A DNA stretch of 64,000 nucleotides from a bacterium (GTDB taxonomy: Bacteria; Oederibacteriota; CAKKQC01), in NCBI GenBank assembly GCA_919901855.1, contig CAKKQC010000037.1:14691-78690 (forward strand), read 5' to 3'. A model generated the notes under the pieces. It was not told the DNA's origin, ran no database searches, and saw nothing but the letters and a program-made list of their open reading frames with translations. The position numbers were made by a program, and so were the translations under genes. Below are positions 23,441 through 31,170 of this stretch, piece after piece (position 1 is the first letter of the stretch; every line of letters begins with the position of its first letter).

Positions 23441-23500
23441 GGAACAGGGATCGCGAGTGCGGTGATATGACGGACGGGAAGAGGGACAAGGGAAGAGGGA

Positions 23501-23550
23501 CATCCTTCGGATCAACGGATTCCTGGCCGAATCCGAAGATCCGAAGGATG
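23501..23550. repeat. 50-base near-perfect palindrome (long hairpin)
   Basis: Outer arms CATCCTTCGGATC (23501-23513) and GATCCGAAGGATG (23538-23550) pair perfectly. Inner arms CGGATTC (23516-23522) and GAATCCG (23529-23535) also pair, around a 6-base loop, with a symmetric AA/AA internal bulge. The hairpin has 20 base pairs. It sits in the gene-free gap 23441-23640 after the AT-rich membrane gene. It could be a REP/MITE-like element or an RNA-level structure; the rest of the gap shows nothing else. Confidence 0.7.
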
Positions 23551-23640
23551 AACCCGCCGTTCTCCGCCGCCTCTGCCGGATCGTGGACTAGCGCTGGCGG
23601 GCGGCTCCGCCCGGGGGTAAAGGGTAGAATGATGGCCGCC

Positions 23641-24546
23641 ATGAACCTGCGGATGATTCTGGTCGCGGCAGTCGTGGTTGCCGCGGTTTCTGCCCCGCGG
23701 GCGAAGCCCCGCGCGAAGCCCCCGGCGGCGGTCGCGCCGTCGACGACGGAGATGGGGATGTCCGCTTCCGCCGGGCTCCCGCGCGACCGGTTCGGCGTGC
23801 GGATGATCTACCCGTCGATGCCCGCCGGACGGGAATGGTTCGCGAAATGGGACAACCGCCGCCGCCGCGCGATCGTCGGCGTCGACCCCGACGACCCCGA
23901 GCTCGACTGCGGGCACGGCGACGGCACCTACCGGGTGGACGGGCGCGGAATCTGCACGGTCGGGGGCCGCGCGCCGCGCCTCTACGTGGTCGACCCGGCC
24001 CGCGTCCGGATGTGGCAGAACGTCGAGGTCACGATCTACGGCATGCGGATCGCGGAGACCAAGGCGGTCTCGTACGCGGGACTCCAGGCCTACGCGCGGA
24101 CCGACCACACACGCGACGACGACCTCTGCGCGGACCGCGGGTACGGCGGGCGGCTCCTGTACGACGGCCGGGCGGACTTCGAGAAGGAGATCGCGCACCA
24201 CCTGCCGAACGGGTACGTGCAGGCGGATACGACGCAGGCGTGGCAGAAGAAGATGCCGCATCGCCGGTGGATCGGGCTGAAGTTCGTGGTGCGCAACGTG
24301 CCCGGCGGCGTCCGGCTCGAGCTGTGGCGCGACCGGCGAAACGGCCGGGACGGCGGGGTGTGGCAGAAGCTGGGGGAATGGACGGACCGGGGCGCCTGGG
24401 GCGCCGGGGTGCCCCCGTGCGCGCCGGGTGTCGACCCCGCCGAGGTCCTTCGGGGCCCGGCCCCCACCGTGTACATCCGGAACGACGAGGTGAAGGAGAT
24501 ACGGTACAAGTGGTTCAGCATCCGGGAGATCGATCCGGGCCAGTGA
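23641..24546 (+). CDS. Secreted protein of unknown function, possibly concanavalin A-like fold
   Basis: A 301-residue protein with a signal peptide (MNLRMILVAAVVVAAVSA) and a Pro/Ala linker. The mature part has a DGTYRVDGRGICTVGG segment, then VRMWQNVEVTIYGMRIAET, HHLPNGYVQ and WIGLKFVVRN... VRLELWRD, a strand pattern like polysaccharide-lyase or LamG-type jelly rolls. The exact family was not recognised. TAGAAT (23625-23630) stands 10 bases before the ATG at 23641. An ATG at 23629 is in frame but would spoil the signal peptide. RidA and M23 peptidase genes follow closely. Confidence 0.6.
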   Translation: MNLRMILVAAVVVAAVSAPRAKPRAKPPAAVAPSTTEMGMSASAGLPRDRFGVRMIYPSMPAGREWFAKWDNRRRRAIVGVDPDDPELDCGHGDGTYRVDGRGICTVGGRAPRLYVVDPARVRMWQNVEVTIYGMRIAETKAVSYAGLQAYARTDHTRDDDLCADRGYGGRLLYDGRADFEKEIAHHLPNGYVQADTTQAWQKKMPHRRWIGLKFVVRNVPGGVRLELWRDRRNGRDGGVWQKLGEWTDRGAWGAGVPPCAPGVDPAEVLRGPAPTVYIRNDEVKEIRYKWFSIREIDPGQ

Positions 24547-24557
24547 AGGAGGCATCC

Positions 24558-24953
24558 ATGCGCAGAGCAGTGTCGAGTCGCCGGGCTCCCGCCCCCAAGG
24601 GCATCTACTCCCAGGGCATCGCCGGTTCCGGGCCGCTCGTCTTCGTGTCCGGCCAGGGGCCGATCGACCCGAAGACCGGGAAGATCGTGACCGGGGGATT
24701 CCGCGAGCAGGCGGAGCGCACGTTCCGGAACGTCGAGACCATCCTCCGGGCGGCCGGCACGTCGTGGGCCCACGCGGTCAAGACGAACGTGTACCTCTCC
24801 GACCTGGCGGACTTCCCGGAGATGAACCGGGTGTACAAGCGCTTCGTCCGGAAGCCGTACCCGGCCCGGACGACCGTGCAGGCCGGGCTCCTGAGCATCC
24901 TCATCGAGGTGGACTGCGTCGCGGTCGTTCCTCCGAGGAAGCATGGCGGCTAA
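24558..24953 (+). CDS. ridA: RidA family enamine/imine deaminase
   Basis: A 131-residue RidA/YjgF/UK114 protein, which hydrolyses reactive enamine or imine intermediates such as 2-aminoacrylate. Family positions are visible: PAPKGIYSQGI at the start, VFVSGQGPIDPKTG, QAERTFRNVETILRAAG, and the Arg of PARTTVQAG that binds the substrate carboxylate, followed by LIEVDCVAVVP. GAAGGAGG lies 6 bases upstream. Its 3' end overlaps the next gene by 11 bases. Confidence 0.92.
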   Translation: MRRAVSSRRAPAPKGIYSQGIAGSGPLVFVSGQGPIDPKTGKIVTGGFREQAERTFRNVETILRAAGTSWAHAVKTNVYLSDLADFPEMNRVYKRFVRKPYPARTTVQAGLLSILIEVDCVAVVPPRKHGG

Positions 24954-26121
24954 CTCCCGCCGGGGCCGGGCGGTCGCGCTCGGCCTCCTGCTCGCCGCGG
25001 CGGCCGGGGCGGCATCGAAGCCTTCGGATGTCGTCCGGTTCACGACCCGGACCGAGGGCGCGACTACCGTCATCGCGGGGGAGAACACGGACCAGTGGTG
25101 GCCGTATCACGTCCTCGTCTCCTTCCCGAGCCTCGACAACATGGCGCCGTCGGTGCGCGTGCCCGGCCGGTTCGTCCTGCCGCCCGCCTCGCGCCGCGAC
25201 CTGCTCTCGCTCGTTCGCGTGGACGCCTCCCGGGGCACGGGGTTCCGGGTCTCGTACCTGTACGGGCGGGGCGACCCGAACGCGGTGCCGGACGGCGCCG
25301 CGGTCTACCTCTTTCCGTGGGAACACGGGACCAAGCAGCGCGTGGACCAGGGGTACTTCGGGCCCACCACGCACCAGGGGATGCGGGCGCTGGATTTCGC
25401 CCTCCCGGAAGGGGCCGTGATCTGCGCGGCCCGGGACGGCGTCGTCGTCGCCACGCGCGACGACTCGAACACGGGAGGGCCGTCGGCGCGGTACGACGGG
25501 GACGCGAACTTCATCGACATCCTGCACGCGGACGGGACCTGGGCGAACTACGCCCACCTCCAGCTCCGGGGGGTCTTCGTGAAGCCCGGCGACCGGGTGA
25601 CCGCCGGGCAGCCCATCGGCAGGTGCGGCCACACGGGGCGCGCCTCTGGTCCGCACCTGCACTTTGCCGTCTACCGCGCGGCGTGGGAGGCCGAGGGGGG
25701 CGAGACGATTCCGACCGTCTTCCTCCATCTCGACGGGAAGACGGTCGCGGCCGAGGCGGGACGGACGTACTACGCCGTCCGGCCCGGGGGCCCGGCCTTC
25801 GAGGCCCGGCTGGCCGGAAGGATGTCCGACGCGGACTTCGAGGGGGTGACGCGTACCGCGACGGCCACGGGCACCGTCGCGGTCCGGGACGACAAGGTGG
25901 ACGAGAAGGTCTTCCTCTGGTGCGTGAACGGGACGGACGCGGACCAGCAGGTCACGGTGTCGTTCGACCGGCTGAAGGGGTTCGGGGTCTCGAAGCGCGT
26001 GCCCTACACCCGGCGGGTTCCCGCGCGGTCGGAAGTCTACCTGCTTTCGCTCACGCACACGGCGGGCGGCGTGGCGACCTACGAGATCCGGTTCACCTGG
26101 CGGACCGCTTCCGCTCGCTGA
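24943..26121 (+). CDS. M23 family metallopeptidase (LytM/peptidoglycan endopeptidase)
   Basis: A 392-residue exported peptidase. A signal-like segment (VALGLLLAAAAGAAS) is followed by a ~110-residue N-terminal domain and then the LytM domain, about residues 135-250. Zinc ligands are His144 and Asp151 (THQGMRALDF) and His240 in GPHLHF, with His205 (ANYAHLQ) as catalytic partner. It cleaves peptide cross-bridges in peptidoglycan. A ~110-residue C-terminal domain of unknown role follows. The 3' end overlaps the convergent MFS gene by 29 bases. Confidence 0.88.
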   Translation: MAANSRRGRAVALGLLLAAAAGAASKPSDVVRFTTRTEGATTVIAGENTDQWWPYHVLVSFPSLDNMAPSVRVPGRFVLPPASRRDLLSLVRVDASRGTGFRVSYLYGRGDPNAVPDGAAVYLFPWEHGTKQRVDQGYFGPTTHQGMRALDFALPEGAVICAARDGVVVATRDDSNTGGPSARYDGDANFIDILHADGTWANYAHLQLRGVFVKPGDRVTAGQPIGRCGHTGRASGPHLHFAVYRAAWEAEGGETIPTVFLHLDGKTVAAEAGRTYYAVRPGGPAFEARLAGRMSDADFEGVTRTATATGTVAVRDDKVDEKVFLWCVNGTDADQQVTVSFDRLKGFGVSKRVPYTRRVPARSEVYLLSLTHTAGGVATYEIRFTWRTASAR

Positions 26122-27406
26122 TCGCCCAGAGGGCGCAGGCCAGGATCAGCCCGTAGCAGGTGAGGATCAGGAACAGCGGCATCCGGGGGTGGACCTCCTT
26201 GTAGAGGGCCCCGGCGAACACCGGGATCGGGATGTTGACGAGCATGGTCACGACCCACCGGAACCCGTCCAGCCGGGCGCGCTCGGCGTCGTTCATGTGC
26301 TCCGTCCAGTGCGCGTTGACGGCGGGGTTGAAGACGGCGAACCCCACGGACCCGAAGAGGACGGCCAGCAGGACCGCCGGGAGGCCGAACAGGGGGGCGA
26401 GCAGGAGCAGTAGAACGTTTACGCCCATGCATCCGATCCCGGTGAACAGGAACCGGAAGAGGTTGCCCGCGGCGAGGTGCGGGACCGCGAGGAAGGTCGT
26501 GAGGAGCACGGTCGTGCCGCCGACGAGCGGGAGCATGGCCAGCACGGGCTTGGGAAGTCCGACGCCGCGGGCGTCCACGAGGTACAGGTTCGTGTAGGTG
26601 CCGCCGATGATGAGCCCGGCCTGGAACAGGACCTGCATGAGGAGCGCGATCATGAGCCGGCGGCCGCGCACGACCGCCTGGAGCGCGATCCAGTGCCCCA
26701 GCAGGAACCGCTCGAACTCGCGGAACGAGAGGCGGACGGGTCGGGCCGGGGGGTCGGGGTTCGTCAGGTGCTTGCCGCGGTACCAGACCGCGAAGGACGT
26801 GAGCAGGACGGCGCATCCGAAGATCCAGCGGCAGGACCGCGTGACCCCGATCTCGCGGACGAGGAACCCGGATGCCGAGGCCAGGATCGCGCCGATGAAC
26901 CAGGGTATCTGGAGGATGGCGAACATGGACATCCGTTCGCGCTTGGGGGATCCCTGGAGGAAGAGCGAGTTCCAGGCCGGGATCAGGAGAAAGACGCCCC
27001 CCACGAGCATGAACCCGATGGCGAACATGAGGTAGCCGCGGGCGAAGGTGAAGAAGAAGAAGGCGAGCGGCCAGCACAGTCCGTCCACCCAGGTGACGAC
27101 GCGGAGCCGTCCGAACCGCTCGGCCACCCAGCCGGCGAACACGGCGCAGACGACCTGGACCGTGAGCTGCGCCGAGACGATGGAGCCGATCTCGATCTCG
27201 GTGAGCCCCTGCTCCTTCATGTAGACGAGCAGGTAGATGCCCGCGAACGCGTTCGGGATGGTCCAGAAGATGTTGTACCCGGCCAGGGCCCTGGCGTTGC
27301 TCCCCAGCCGGTTCCAGGCGCGGCGCAGGTGCCAGGCGTGTTCGGTCAGGAACCGGCGCGGGAGGTTCCAGGCGACCTGTTCGACGGTCAGCAACAGCTC
27401 TTCCAT
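26093..27406 (-). CDS. MFS transporter
   Basis: A 437-residue major facilitator with twelve predicted TM helices. The A-loop after TM2 reads FAGWVAERFGRLRVVTWVDG (a degenerate G-x-x-x-D-R-x-G-R-R), and a similar segment occurs in the second half. The substrate is not predictable. Minus-strand TAATCT ends 8 bases before the ATG, so the message may be leaderless. Convergent 29-base overlap with the M23 gene. It resembles the second MFS gene at 46887-48125 in general layout. Confidence 0.8.
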   Translation of the reverse strand: MEELLLTVEQVAWNLPRRFLTEHAWHLRRAWNRLGSNARALAGYNIFWTIPNAFAGIYLLVYMKEQGLTEIEIGSIVSAQLTVQVVCAVFAGWVAERFGRLRVVTWVDGLCWPLAFFFFTFARGYLMFAIGFMLVGGVFLLIPAWNSLFLQGSPKRERMSMFAILQIPWFIGAILASASGFLVREIGVTRSCRWIFGCAVLLTSFAVWYRGKHLTNPDPPARPVRLSFREFERFLLGHWIALQAVVRGRRLMIALLMQVLFQAGLIIGGTYTNLYLVDARGVGLPKPVLAMLPLVGGTTVLLTTFLAVPHLAAGNLFRFLFTGIGCMGVNVLLLLLAPLFGLPAVLLAVLFGSVGFAVFNPAVNAHWTEHMNDAERARLDGFRWVVTMLVNIPIPVFAGALYKEVHPRMPLFLILTCYGLILACALWAISERKRSAR

Positions 27407-27422
27407 GGAGAACTAGATTACA

Positions 27423-27442
27423 CCCGGCGCGGGGGCGCCGGG
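27423..27442. terminator. GC hairpin downstream of pilT
   Basis: CCCGGCGC (27423-27430) pairs with GCGCCGGG (27435-27442) around GGGG, just past the pilT stop on the minus strand and ahead of the MFS promoter. No T-run, so termination is a guess. Confidence 0.35.
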
Positions 27443-27454
27443 GAAGGACCGGGC

Positions 27455-29275
27455 TCAGCCCTCGTGCCCGAGGTTCCCGATCTGGGTCATGAGCGGCCCC
27501 ATGTTGTACTTGAGCCCCTCGAGCGCGGCGAGGAACATCTTCTTGTCCGGCGCCTTGATGTAGGCTTCCTTCGCCTCGACGACGCCCCGCTTCACGTAGT
27601 CCGCGAGGACGTCGGCGAAGACGGTCATGCCCTCGCCCTTGGCGGTCTGCATCGTGCCCGGGATCTGGAAGGTCTTGTTCTCGCGGATCAGGTTCGCCAT
27701 GCCGCTGTTGATGATCAGGATCTCGAGGGCCGCGATCCGGCCGCCGCCGATCTTCTTGCACAGCGTCTGGGAGACGACGCCCTTGAGCCCTTCCGAGAGC
27801 ATGACCCGGATCTGCTCCTGCCGGTCCGCCGGGAACTGCTCGATGATCCGGTTGACCGTGGACGGCGCCGTGGTCGTGTGCAGGGTGCCGAACACGAGGT
27901 GGCCGGTTTCCGCGGTCTCGATCGCGATCTCGATCGTCTCGAGGTCGCGCATCTCGCCGACCAGGACGATGTCCGGGTCCTCGCGCAGGGCGGCCCGCAG
28001 GGCGTTCTTGAACCCCTCCGTGTGGGTGTGGAGCTCGCGCTGGTTGATCAGGCACTTCTTGTTCTCGTGCACGAACTCGATCGGGTCCTCGATGGTGATG
28101 ATGTGGTCCTCGCGCGTGGCGTTGACCAGGTCGACGATCGCGGCCAGCGTCGTCGACTTGCCCGAGCCCGTCGGGCCGGTCACGAGGACGAGCCCCTTGG
28201 ACAGGGCGGCGAACTTGCGCACCGCGTCGGGCACGTGCAGGTCCTCGACGGTCAGGATCTTGGACGGGATGATCCGGAACACCGCCCCCGGGCCCTTGCG
28301 GTCCATGAAGACGTTGCACCGGAACCGGCCGAGGCCCTTGATCTCGTAGGCGAAGTCGGTGTCGTGCATGTGTCCGAACTCGGTCTGGTTGCGCAGCGGG
28401 ATGATCGGCAGGACGAGGTTCCAGACCGCCTGGGGCGCGAGGACGCCCTCGCCCTTGAGGATCATCATGGAGCCATCGACGCGGATCATGGGCGGGACCG
28501 TGCTCGAGAGGTGGAGGTCCGACGCCTTGTTCGCCACCATCTTCTCGAACAGCTTGTTGATCGCGGGCACGACGCCGGAGGCCAGCGCCATGGTCACGGC
28601 CGCGACCGGCATGGCCATGGGTCCGGCCGGAGCGGCGCCGGTCGCAGCGACCGTAGCGGCCGGGGCGGCCGCGGCATGCGCGATCGGGGCGGCCGCCGCC
28701 GGGTGAGGGGCCATGGCCGGCATCGGGGGAAGAGGTGGCGGCGTGACGACCGAAGCGGTCGTCTTCGGAGTTGCAGCAGACGCTGCAACTCCGGGGTGCG
28801 CGGGCATCGGTGGAGGTGGAGGAGGAGGAGGTGGAGGAGGAGCCGCCGGCTCGGCCGAGAGCTCATCCACCGCGCTGATCTCGGATTCCGCTGGAGCCGG
28901 AGGCGGTTCCGGGGTCGGCGGAGGAGCGGGAGGTTTGGGAGCGGCGACGATCGCATCCGCTCCCTCGAGATGGGGCTCGCCGAGCGCGGCCTTGCGGATC
29001 ACGGCTTGCACGTCGCCCTCGGGGGTCCGGAACCCGAGCGCGATGAAGTGGCCGACGCCGGCCGAGTACTGGAACCGGAACTTGGCCTCCGCGATGCGGC
29101 GGGCGGGGCCGACCTCGTTCAGGATCCCGTCGATGTCCGCCGTGGCGAGTGGCGCGCCCCCGAGCACGGTGGCGACGCCGCCGACGCGGCTCATCGCCGA
29201 CTGGCCGGTGACCAGGTAGAGTTCCTCGCCGCCCTTGCCGAGTGCGGCCCGCAGCATGTCATCGATCTTGGCCAT
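27455..29275 (-). CDS. pilT: Type IV pilus retraction ATPase PilT-like, with long Pro/Ala-rich N-terminal extension
   Basis: A 606-residue protein, far longer than a usual PilT (about 350). Residues 1-~95 form a small extra domain (MAKIDDMLRAALGKGGEELY...), and ~100-235 is a low-complexity Pro/Ala linker with Pro runs. The PilT core follows: DLHLSSTVPPMIRVDG, Walker A in GPTGSGKSTTLAAI, the Asp box (IITIEDPIEFVH), Walker B around DPDIVLVGEMRDLET, and the His box HLVFGTLHTTTAPSTVNRI. It drives pilus disassembly and twitching. I start at 29275 because GGAGGAAC lies 5 bases upstream; an ATG at 29314 overlaps the likely -10 box TAAAAT. No other pilus genes are in the window. Confidence 0.85.
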   Translation of the reverse strand: MAKIDDMLRAALGKGGEELYLVTGQSAMSRVGGVATVLGGAPLATADIDGILNEVGPARRIAEAKFRFQYSAGVGHFIALGFRTPEGDVQAVIRKAALGEPHLEGADAIVAAPKPPAPPPTPEPPPAPAESEISAVDELSAEPAAPPPPPPPPPPPMPAHPGVAASAATPKTTASVVTPPPLPPMPAMAPHPAAAAPIAHAAAAPAATVAATGAAPAGPMAMPVAAVTMALASGVVPAINKLFEKMVANKASDLHLSSTVPPMIRVDGSMMILKGEGVLAPQAVWNLVLPIIPLRNQTEFGHMHDTDFAYEIKGLGRFRCNVFMDRKGPGAVFRIIPSKILTVEDLHVPDAVRKFAALSKGLVLVTGPTGSGKSTTLAAIVDLVNATREDHIITIEDPIEFVHENKKCLINQRELHTHTEGFKNALRAALREDPDIVLVGEMRDLETIEIAIETAETGHLVFGTLHTTTAPSTVNRIIEQFPADRQEQIRVMLSEGLKGVVSQTLCKKIGGGRIAALEILIINSGMANLIRENKTFQIPGTMQTAKGEGMTVFADVLADYVKRGVVEAKEAYIKAPDKKMFLAALEGLKYNMGPLMTQIGNLGHEG

Positions 29276-29355
29276 CGAAGGTTCCTCCCGCCGGGGTTGA
29301 CCGGCCAACGTCACGCATTTTAACAGATGGAGACCTTAAGATATTGGGGAACCCC

Positions 29356-31170
29356 GTGAAGCCGCTCCGCCCGATCGCGCTCGTCCTGCTCTCCGCTCCC
29401 TCCGTGTGCGGGGCGGGGCCGCCGGCGCCGGTGCTCTCCGTCAACCTCGTGGTCACCCCGGCGGTGGCGAGCGTGGGGTCGACGCTGACCGTCATGCTCT
29501 CGGTCGCGAACATGGGGTCGGTCACGGTCACGGACGTGTCTTCGGCGCTCGCCCTCGGTGGCCCGGCGACGGCGGCCCTGGTCGCGGTGCCCGAGACCTC
29601 CGTGCGGCCGGCCCTGGGCCCCGGGGAGGAAGTGGTCACGGGGTGGGGCGTCGTCGGCACGGCGCCCGGGGCGCTCTCGTTCACGGCGACGGTCTCCGGC
29701 GTCTGGATCGCCGGGGGCCGGACCGTCACCGGCTGGGCGGCCGCCTCGGCGTCGGCTGTCGTGCGCGCGCCGCCGAAGCTGGAGGCGGCGTGGTCGGGGC
29801 CGTCCGCGGGCTGGTGCGCTCCACGGCCGTTCCCGGTCACGCTCGCCGTCACGAACGCGGGCGAGTCGGACGCGGCCGGCGTGGCGGCGCCCGCGCCCGT
29901 CCTCGGAGGGACCGCCGGCGCCTCCGTGGTCGCGGGACCGGCCGGCGGGACAAGCACCATCGCGGCCGGTGGCACGGTCGCCTACACGTGGACCGTGGTG
30001 GGAACGATAGGGGGGACTCTGGTGCTCGGGACCACCGTGACCGGGGCGGATGCCGGGAGCGGCATGCCCGTCCTCGGGACGGCGTCGGCCGAATGGACGC
30101 TGGCGGCTCCGGGCCGGCTCGCCGTCTCGGTCGCGGTGCCGCCCGAAGTGTCGCGTGGCCAGTGGGTGCCCATCGTGGTGACGGTCACGAACACGGGCGG
30201 GTACGCCGTCTCGGACCTCGAGGCGTCCCTGGAGGGTCCGGCCGGCGCCGGCTGGGTCCGGACCGTGCCCGTACCTTCTGCATCGCACGGGCTGGCCCCG
30301 GGGGCGGCCCGCCGGTTCGTGTGGACGTGGTCGGCGACGGCGCTCGGGTCCCTGCCGTTCGGAGTGCGCACCTCCTGCGCGACCTGCGACGGGTTCCTGG
30401 CCGTGGAGGCGGACGCGTCGGCGACATCCGTCGCGGTGCGTCCGGCGGCGCTTCAGGCGGGCCTGTCGGTATCGGCGACGCAGATGGTCGTCGGCCAGAA
30501 GGTCACGATCGTCCTCGCCGTGACCAACACCGGGGGCGCGGCGGTCCGCCGGCTCACGGCGCTCGTGCCCACGCCCTCGACGGGGCGCTCGGCCCTCGCG
30601 TCGGGGCCCCTCCGCGCGACGATCGAGACCCTGCCGGCGGGCGGGTCGACGGCCTTCGCCTGGGTCTGGACGGTGACCGGCCATGGGCTCGTCGGGTTCA
30701 CGTCCCGTGCGACCGGCCACGACGCCAACGCGCGCTGGGGCCTCTCGACGGGCATCCTCGATTCCCCCTCCGTCCGGGTCCTCACGCCGGCGTCGCTCAA
30801 GATCGACCGGTTCGCCCTGTTCCCGAGCCCGGCCGTCGTCTCCGGCATCTTCCTGACCGCGAGCCTCGTCATCACCAACCAGGGGGAGACGCCGGCCCAG
30901 CTCACGGGGCTCACGGTGAAGGAGAAGAAGTCTCCGACCGGCGTGCTCGGACCCGCGTCGCTGTTTTCGCCCCGGGTGCCGTCGGACCTGCCCGCGGGCG
31001 ACAGCACGAGCGTGGTCTGGACCTACCACACGGGTGTGTGGGGGACCGCGACCGTCTCGGCCGTGGCCACCGCCGTGGAGCCCGCGACGGGCCGGAAGCT
31101 GCCGTCCCTCCAGGCCCTGAGCAACCGGATCACGGTGACCGCGTGGATGGCGCCGGGCGGATTGGAATGA
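29356..31170 (+). CDS. Secreted protein of tandem CARDB-like Ig repeats
   Basis: A 604-residue protein with a signal peptide (MKPLRPIALVLLSAPSVCGA) and about four to five CARDB/DUF11-like repeats of 110-130 residues. Each opens with a strand like LSVNLVVTPAVASVGSTLTV, goes on with VTNTGG, and ends with FAWVWTVTGHGLVGFTS-type text. Such repeats are cell-surface spacers or adhesins. The GTG at 29356 gives the best signal peptide; a TTG at 29344 is possible. TAAGAT (29337-29342) may be its -10. The stop overlaps the subtilase start (ATGA), so these are co-translated. The same repeats occur in the protein at the window's left end. Confidence 0.75.
   Translation: MKPLRPIALVLLSAPSVCGAGPPAPVLSVNLVVTPAVASVGSTLTVMLSVANMGSVTVTDVSSALALGGPATAALVAVPETSVRPALGPGEEVVTGWGVVGTAPGALSFTATVSGVWIAGGRTVTGWAAASASAVVRAPPKLEAAWSGPSAGWCAPRPFPVTLAVTNAGESDAAGVAAPAPVLGGTAGASVVAGPAGGTSTIAAGGTVAYTWTVVGTIGGTLVLGTTVTGADAGSGMPVLGTASAEWTLAAPGRLAVSVAVPPEVSRGQWVPIVVTVTNTGGYAVSDLEASLEGPAGAGWVRTVPVPSASHGLAPGAARRFVWTWSATALGSLPFGVRTSCATCDGFLAVEADASATSVAVRPAALQAGLSVSATQMVVGQKVTIVLAVTNTGGAAVRRLTALVPTPSTGRSALASGPLRATIETLPAGGSTAFAWVWTVTGHGLVGFTSRATGHDANARWGLSTGILDSPSVRVLTPASLKIDRFALFPSPAVVSGIFLTASLVITNQGETPAQLTGLTVKEKKSPTGVLGPASLFSPRVPSDLPAGDSTSVVWTYHTGVWGTATVSAVATAVEPATGRKLPSLQALSNRITVTAWMAPGGLE

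Noticed and set aside
26477-29323. Long plus-strand ORF (948 codons) opposite pilT and the MFS gene
   Set aside because: Its translation is a run of Arg, Asp, His and Gly with no domain, and it is the mirror of two well-supported minus-strand genes.
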